Shown here one piece after another: positions 58,346-64,000 of a stretch of 64,000 nt of DNA. Within the stretch, counting starts at the first letter, position 1. Each line of letters starts with the position of its first letter. This DNA comes from Centroberyx gerrardi (lineage: Eukaryota > Chordata > Actinopteri > Beryciformes > Berycidae): assembly GCF_048128805.1 (NCBI RefSeq), contig NC_136000.1, positions 10,255,354 through 10,319,353 of the forward strand, given 5' to 3'. The position numbers and the translations under genes were made by a program. Under the pieces are notes generated by a model. The model was not told the DNA's origin. It saw nothing but the letters and a program-made list of their open reading frames with translations, and made no database searches.

Positions 58346-61344
58346 GCTGTGTATGGAAACACCCACTGCCCTTGTGTTTATAACTTCCTGTTTATGCTAT
58401 CAATGTCTCTATCTCTTTGAGCATACAGTAGTTGCTATTCCGGTTCCCTTTTATCAGCATAGCAGAGTCTCTATCCACTGTAACTTTTTTCTCTCGAGTC
58501 TTCGCTCCTTTTTTTTTATTTATTTTTTTTTTTATAAACTCTGTTCTTTGTCTTTTCTTACACAGTGTCTCTGTAGCCTACGTGGATATTAATCCTGGTA
58601 TTTCAAACCTGCCCGGGGCTTGGAGCTGTCTCCTGAAATGCAGATCTGTGGAGGTGTCATCATAGCTCTGTGTCTTGGGTGTCTGCACTTGCCCCCCAGC
58701 CTCACTCTCCTATTCACGCAGCCGTGATGACATGCATTATTCCTCACTGACTCATCTGGGCAGCCTCAAAGCTTCCCAGTTTTGGTTTCGCCTCTCAACT
58801 TTTGCGGGGAAAAAATGAAGTTGGTAGAGATTTTATGCTGGTGTCTGCACTTCAAAGAGACACGGCATCTGCATTTTTCTAACCCCTGCCATCTCCTCCC
58901 CCATCTGTGTACAGTTTGTTAGACATGTGATGCTCATGCGGCTAACTTGCCCTTCGCGCACGATTTGTTTTTTTGTCCTGTGGCACTATGTTTCCCGAGT
59001 ATTCCCCTTTCACAGATCCGTGTTTACAGTTGCTACACACTGGGCTTTCTGCCTCCAACAACAGCAAATGACAGGCCTAGAAGAAATGACATCACAGTCT
59101 CAGCCACACGACCCTGAAAGAATGCCTAAATATTTACAAGCCCTCACAACACATGCTACCGTACCACTCGGCCTCCCATTTGTTCTGTCTGTAAGTCTTT
59201 AACTCAGCCGTGCGGTCGTTTCCTACTGCAGTAGCTACGTCTATTCTACGTCCTGTCTGGGCTGATCCCACGTCATTGATCCCTCCGTGGAGCTGGGCTC
59301 TTTAATTACAGTCATTAGCTGGAGTAGGTCTGCTGCTGGGGTTAGAGAACCTTATTACCAAGACCTTGTCTCTTTCCTCCCCACACAGCACACAGGCTAA
59401 TGCTGCTCGCTAGTGCGTTCTCTGAAAACAAGCTGCGTATGCCCCAGCAGTTACAATGTTTACAGCAAACACGCTGCCAAATTGGATCCCCAAATCGCAA
59501 GCCTCTCCAGTAGACGTTTTTTTTCCCCCTTCCCCTCTCATCCTTTTTCAATTGGATATGGGGTGGAAGTGTGTGGTATTCCAATAACAGATTGTAGCAA
59601 AGTGGGGTGTAAGAGGCCATGTCAGTCTGGCGTCGCCTGTTTATTGGTGGCCCGGTGCCGACTGGAGTGACCAGGCCAGAGTAGCCATTTATCCACCTCT
59701 CCAGACCTCCATTAAGATCTCTTTGTTCTATCTCTCTGTAAATCTCCCTGTTCAGAACTATACTTCCACTGACAAGTCCCTTAGCCAGTGTTTTTGTTTT
59801 TAAGGAGGTTCTGTTCTGTTTCACTTCCCTTCCCTTGCCTGTTTTTGTCTACAGTCTGGATGTCATCAGGCATTCCTCTGTGTCTAATGTTTAATTAGTC
59901 ATATGGAGTTGGTGTCTTCTTTGGGTAATGGAAAAAGTGAACTCACATCTTGGTCCCACTGGGTCTTTATAGTGTCTCTCCACCTTCTCTAACTTGAAAA
60001 CAAAACATTTTCCCCCTAGAGCGGCGTACTAAAACCGCACATCTGCTCTGCACATAAGATGTAAACAAAACAAGTCCTAATCACCAAACCCAGTGAGATT
60101 ATCAAATATAGCGTGTTGCCACATAATAAACTCTTGTGTTTTCTGTATGGAAAATCTGATCAGATGGGATTAAAGCGTCTTGATCTAGACAAACTATTCA
60201 TCTCATCTCAATTTGCAAAGTGGTGCACAGGATCTTTGTGGGGCCTGACCAACAGCACAGTTCTGGTGTAGTGGCCAGGAAATGACACTATTGTGTGCCT
60301 TCTTGCTTATGACTCAAAAGCTATAACTGTATGTTTGCCTTATCAGTGAAGTAGTACTTGAGAGGCTGGTGATGCTGATGTCTGTATATAGCCCAGGCAT
60401 AGAACAGCGTGACCTGGCTACGGACACAGGGATTTTTTGGAGAACTAGGTTAAGCCTCGGAAAAAGTGATGCAGTGCAAAAAACATTCTGTCACTCTGGC
60501 CAATTCCTCATGCTATGTCTCGCTGTTGAGGAAGTGTTGAAAGGTTTCTGGGTCAAAGTGAGCTCTGAGGTTCTTCAGCCAAATGACAGAATACAGGCCC
60601 GTCTTTGTCTAGCGGCATTCACCTCATGTCCGCTGAAGCCAGTGGCGCTAATGGCACATGAGCTAAGCTAGGCCCCATATTTCAGTGCGATATTAGCAGC
60701 AGCAGACCACCCGTGGAGCTCAGACAAATAAAAATCCCATTTCCGCTCTTTCTATCGGTGGTATTAAGAGCTGGGGATTGTGCTATTGCCTGAGTGCCAA
60801 TGAAAAAGCCACTCAGTGTGTGAGCAGTTAAAGCCCTCTCAGCCCAGCGAGGGTGAGGCCTGCCTTCTGTATGCATCGCCCCAGCCAGCTTGATCGATTC
60901 ACTGTTTGCTCTGTCTTGTCTAAGTGCAAGCTCACACTCCCCACTCCGCCCCCAGAAAATAATCCGGACTTCGACCATCGCTGCCTGCTTCACCGCTACA
61001 CACACACAGACACACATAAATGTATACGCGTACAGTGAGTCCACACACACTCTGACTTTCTGCCTAAGGGTGCTGGGCAGCCGAGGCATGGATCCATGAA
61101 TTCCTCATAACACAATCTGTCAGCTGATCAATAATTCAATTCTATCTGTGAGCAAGCATGTCTGGATCCAATCTCACCTGCGCCTCCCTTCGGCCTTCTC
61201 TTAACAAGGTGGGTGTTGTGTCCTTGAGCCGGGCTCAGCTTATGTCTGTGTAGCTCTGTGTGTCCTTGTGTGTGCCGATTTAGTTGGCTTTAGTTAGTTG
61301 TCAGCCAGTGCCTGTGATACTCCATGGTAGTGTATCCGCTACCC

Positions 61345-61372
61345 GTGTGTGTGTGTGTGTGTGTGTGTGTGT
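61345..61372. repeat. (GT)n microsatellite
   Basis: Fourteen GT units; a second short GT run follows at 61505-61520. Confidence 0.95.
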
Positions 61373-62465
61373 ACACATGAGACGCCTGAGAGCCTATGGC
61401 CATTGTGGATTAGACTATGTTCATTATTTCAGCTGTGTGCATCCCTCGTCCGTGTCCACAGCAGTGTGTGGATGTGTGTCCATCCACAGTCAGCAAAGTC
61501 AGTGTATGTGTGTGTGTGTGTATGCATAGTCCAACTCTCCCTCCAGGCGGCCAGAGGAATCAAAGGCGTGGATCTCATTAGAAGGTATGGAGCCTGTGGA
61601 GAGGCAGCGGCTAAGTCCTCTGATTAGTGGGCTCAGGCGGGCTGCCTGGGTGCTGGGGGGTGGGTGTGTGTGGTGTGTATGTGGGAGGGGGGGGGTCCAC
61701 TCATCGCTACCCCTCTCATCCCTTTCCAGCCCACACCTGGGGGGCAGCGTGCCCAGCACCCCTCCTCACCGCAGGCCTCAGCCCCAGCCGACAGGGTCAC
61801 GGACTCCACACAAGGACACAAATTCACCCCCTCCTCCTCCCCATCGTCTGCTCCTTCTCTATCTCTCTCACTTTCTATCACAGTCTAATGGGCTGTCTAC
61901 TTCCAGTTCTGTTTTTATCCCTCTTTGAGTGTTTTATCAAAGGCCACATTCAGTTTACATTCCAGTGCCGGTCGCTCCCCCTTACATATCAAACTGCACC
62001 AATAGGCCGGCGAGCAGCTTTCTGGGTCGTTAGTGGCTCGTTCCAGGGCCCGCACTCCTATCAAAGCCAGCAACCATGAACCAGGGACGACTTTCAGCCA
62101 AGGGCAAAGTGTGTGTGAGTTCGAGTGAGAGAGACAGGACACTTCTGAAGGTTGCCTGACTTTGGACAGTTCCTCTCTTTCCTCTGAATGGTCTTTCTCT
62201 TTACTCCCCCTCTCTCTCTCTCTCTCCCTCTCCACCGTCCCCTGTGTGCCTCTCAGTTTAATGCCCTTCCAGATAAAACAACGCCAGTAAACTTCCTCTT
62301 TGTTTCTCTCTCTCTCCTTCTCTCACTGATAACCACGCTATCTAAAAGTAGGCCCTGGCAGCACTCCCTGTCTATTCTCCCCCCACTCCACCTCGCGCCC
62401 TCCCCCTCCTCTCTCCCGGTATGTTAGGGTGTATTGTGTGTAATCAGTAGATGGGGTAGAGGGTG

Positions 62466-62486
62466 TTTTTTTTTTTTTTTTTTTTT
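62466..62486. repeat. Poly-T tract
   Basis: Twenty-one T followed by CTTCTTTTTCTTTTC. Confidence 0.95.
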
Positions 62487-63468
62487 CTTCTTTTTCTTTT
62501 CTTTTCCGGGCCCGCTGGAGGAGGAGAAGGAGAAGGGAGCGATTGCGGATGGAGGGGGCCGGCGCGTATCTGCTGACTGTCACTTCCATTAAGCGTGCTG
62601 TCCTCACCAGCCTCCCCTATATGCCCAGACTGGGCTCTGTATAAGCCAAGGTCCCCTTTTGTTCAATGCCCAACCTTTCTAATCCGCAAACCCTCCAGTC
62701 CACAGATATGCTGTAATTACAAGGCACTTTTCTCTGTAAACTTTTCCTACATGAGGATTTAGATCATTTTTGAGGCTTATTTTTGTGGCCGTGTGGAGTT
62801 TGTCAGAGTCGAGGGGTGTTTATATTTGTTGGTGTAACTTTTTGGCCTCAATTTCCCCCGAGAGGAGAGAGAGAGATGAAATCACAATGGTCCACACAGT
62901 GCTGTCTAGCTTCCCCTCCACTCTCTCTCTTCCCCTTTCCATCTCTCTCTGTCTCGCTCTCTCTCCGTCTCTGTCCCTCTCGGGCTCAATCAATTAATAA
63001 AGCTTGACATTTATTGGAGAAAACAAATAAAAGCTCTTGGTTTGGGGATTGTCTCGTATGCAAACCACTCTCCCGTTGTTTTTGTGTTTGTTTACATATC
63101 ATTGGACGTCCTGCTCCCTGGACAACAGCGTGCTGCCAAAACCGAGGGACTCAAAGGAATTCAGTTTAACGCTGTGCAAGTCCCTTTTCTAAAGGGCAGT
63201 GCAGTGCCTCTGGTTGTCGAAGTCTGTTTAGCAGAATAATCAGTGCTTTAATTAACAAAAGTCAGTTCAGAATATCAATTATAGCTTTCCTTTATCTGCA
63301 GTCATGTCACACCAAAAAAACAATTATGACTGATTGTGGTTTGTTATTTTCTCTCACGCTGGTGATAATTAGTTACTTTTTAGCTTATAAATCATACTTT
63401 TTTCACCAAGTAACCTCCCCTCCTGCCCTCCCCTCTCATTTGCGATTATTTTATAATATTAATGAGTG

Positions 63469-63494
63469 CCCCTCCCCCCCCTCCCCTCCCCCCC
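63469..63494. repeat. C-run tract
   Basis: CCCCTCCCCCCCCTCCCCTC followed by a run of C. The minus strand meets the G-quadruplex rule. Confidence 0.9.
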
Positions 63495-64000
63495 GTGATG
63501 AGTTTGGGAGTCAGTCTTTGTGGATGTTGTGTTGAAGGGTGAGGGCAGTGTGTTTCCAGCGAGAGAGCCTCAGGGGTTCGCGATCATTTTCTCTCAGTCT
63601 CATCCCAGTCCAGACACGCTCCTCATTCTGGAATGACAAACATCTCCGCAGTGCTCGCTCAGACTAGAGCTCAGCCTCGCCGGCTTGATGGCACACAATC
63701 ATCTCCACGCACACACACTTCACTCAGACACACTTTCATACACATTCACACATTCACAGTCTTACTCTTTTCCTGCTCTCTATTTGTCTTTCTCTCGCTC
63801 CCAAACACACACAAATACGCAGACATATATATACTCCCTCAACTCTCCTGTCACTCTGAGAGTACCAGGCTGTGGGGCTCCTTTTCTTCTCTGGCTGGGG
63901 TAATGACATGGTTGTGGCTCTTGCCGCGGTCCCTGTGAAACACCAGATCTGTTTCGCAGCCGCACCTTTCTGTCTGTTTGTCTGGGTGATGGAGAGTGTG

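Larger units (their letters stand above)
58346..64000. other. Putative intronic/non-coding stretch, pyrimidine-rich
   Basis: No gene is recognised. CT- and T-rich runs are frequent (58508-58535, 62201-62233, 62920-62975). The frame 59342-59824 (160 codons, minus) starts at GTG and has no known domain. 63000-63300 is AT-rich, complex sequence with TTAATTAACAAAA and TTTATTGGAGAAAAC, possibly a homeodomain-type regulatory element, unverified. Confidence 0.45.

Noticed and set aside
59342..59824. 160-codon minus-strand frame
   Set aside because: It begins at GTG, matches no family and lies in pyrimidine-rich, probably intronic DNA.
61587..62079. Overlapping frames of 113 and 150 codons (plus)
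   Set aside because: GC/CT-biased DNA with several simultaneous open frames and no domain.
1..64000. CRISPR array, prokaryotic operons or phage genes
   Set aside because: No regularly spaced repeats with unique spacers, no dense coding and no ribosome-binding context; the DNA is vertebrate in character.

Overview
The window reads as nuclear DNA of a ray-finned (teleost-type) fish. The evidence is many (AC)n/(GT)n microsatellites, tRNA-derived SINEs, an L2-like LINE remnant, several hAT-type DNA-transposon remnants and vertebrate-type snRNA genes with a PSE and DSE. I recognise no protein-coding exon of a host gene. Every open frame is short and lacks a familiar domain, apart from two transposon-derived pseudogenes. 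Most of the window is therefore intergenic or intronic.

The most significant content is at 42.37-44.75 kb: two U4 spliceosomal snRNA genes on the minus strand, each 145 nt (43297-43441 and 44396-44540). They lie in a tandem duplication with a period of about 1.16 kb. Both keep the U6-pairing 5' end, the 5' stem-loop, the Sm site and the 3' stem-loop, and both have a proximal sequence element (PSE) 45-61 bp upstream with no TATA box, as expected for RNA polymerase II snRNA genes. Only the right-hand copy has a recognisable distal element: a full SPH/ZNF143 site about 200 bp upstream plus an octamer-like site. The duplication breakpoint falls between PSE and DSE, so the left-hand copy did not inherit it. 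The RNA bodies differ at only 2 of 145 positions, while the flanks have diverged with indels of tens of bases.

Layout: 0-14.7 kb is non-coding DNA with SINEs, a 100-bp-arm foldback (7.3-7.5 kb), G-rich tracts and smaller hairpins. A decayed L2-like LINE lies on the minus strand at 14.8-16.0 kb. A 512-bp TTAA-flanked MITE is at 22.06-22.57 kb, with a pentanucleotide satellite on its edge. A 32-bp-arm hairpin is at 26.2 kb, a short element with 13-bp terminal repeats at 29.35-29.59 kb, and two SINEs at 33.5-33.9 kb. A hAT transposase pseudogene and a hAT-like MITE are at 37.1-38.0 kb, followed by the U4 locus.

Right of U4, a CpG island at 51.82-52.54 kb ends in a strong plus-strand splice donor (gtgagt at 52447). 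It is the best candidate for a promoter and non-coding first exon; if so, the rest of the window to the right is probably its first intron. That stretch holds a second hAT-like end, a retrotransposon-type 3' end and pyrimidine-rich DNA.

All assignments rest on reading the sequence and on remembered family consensus sequences; no search was run.
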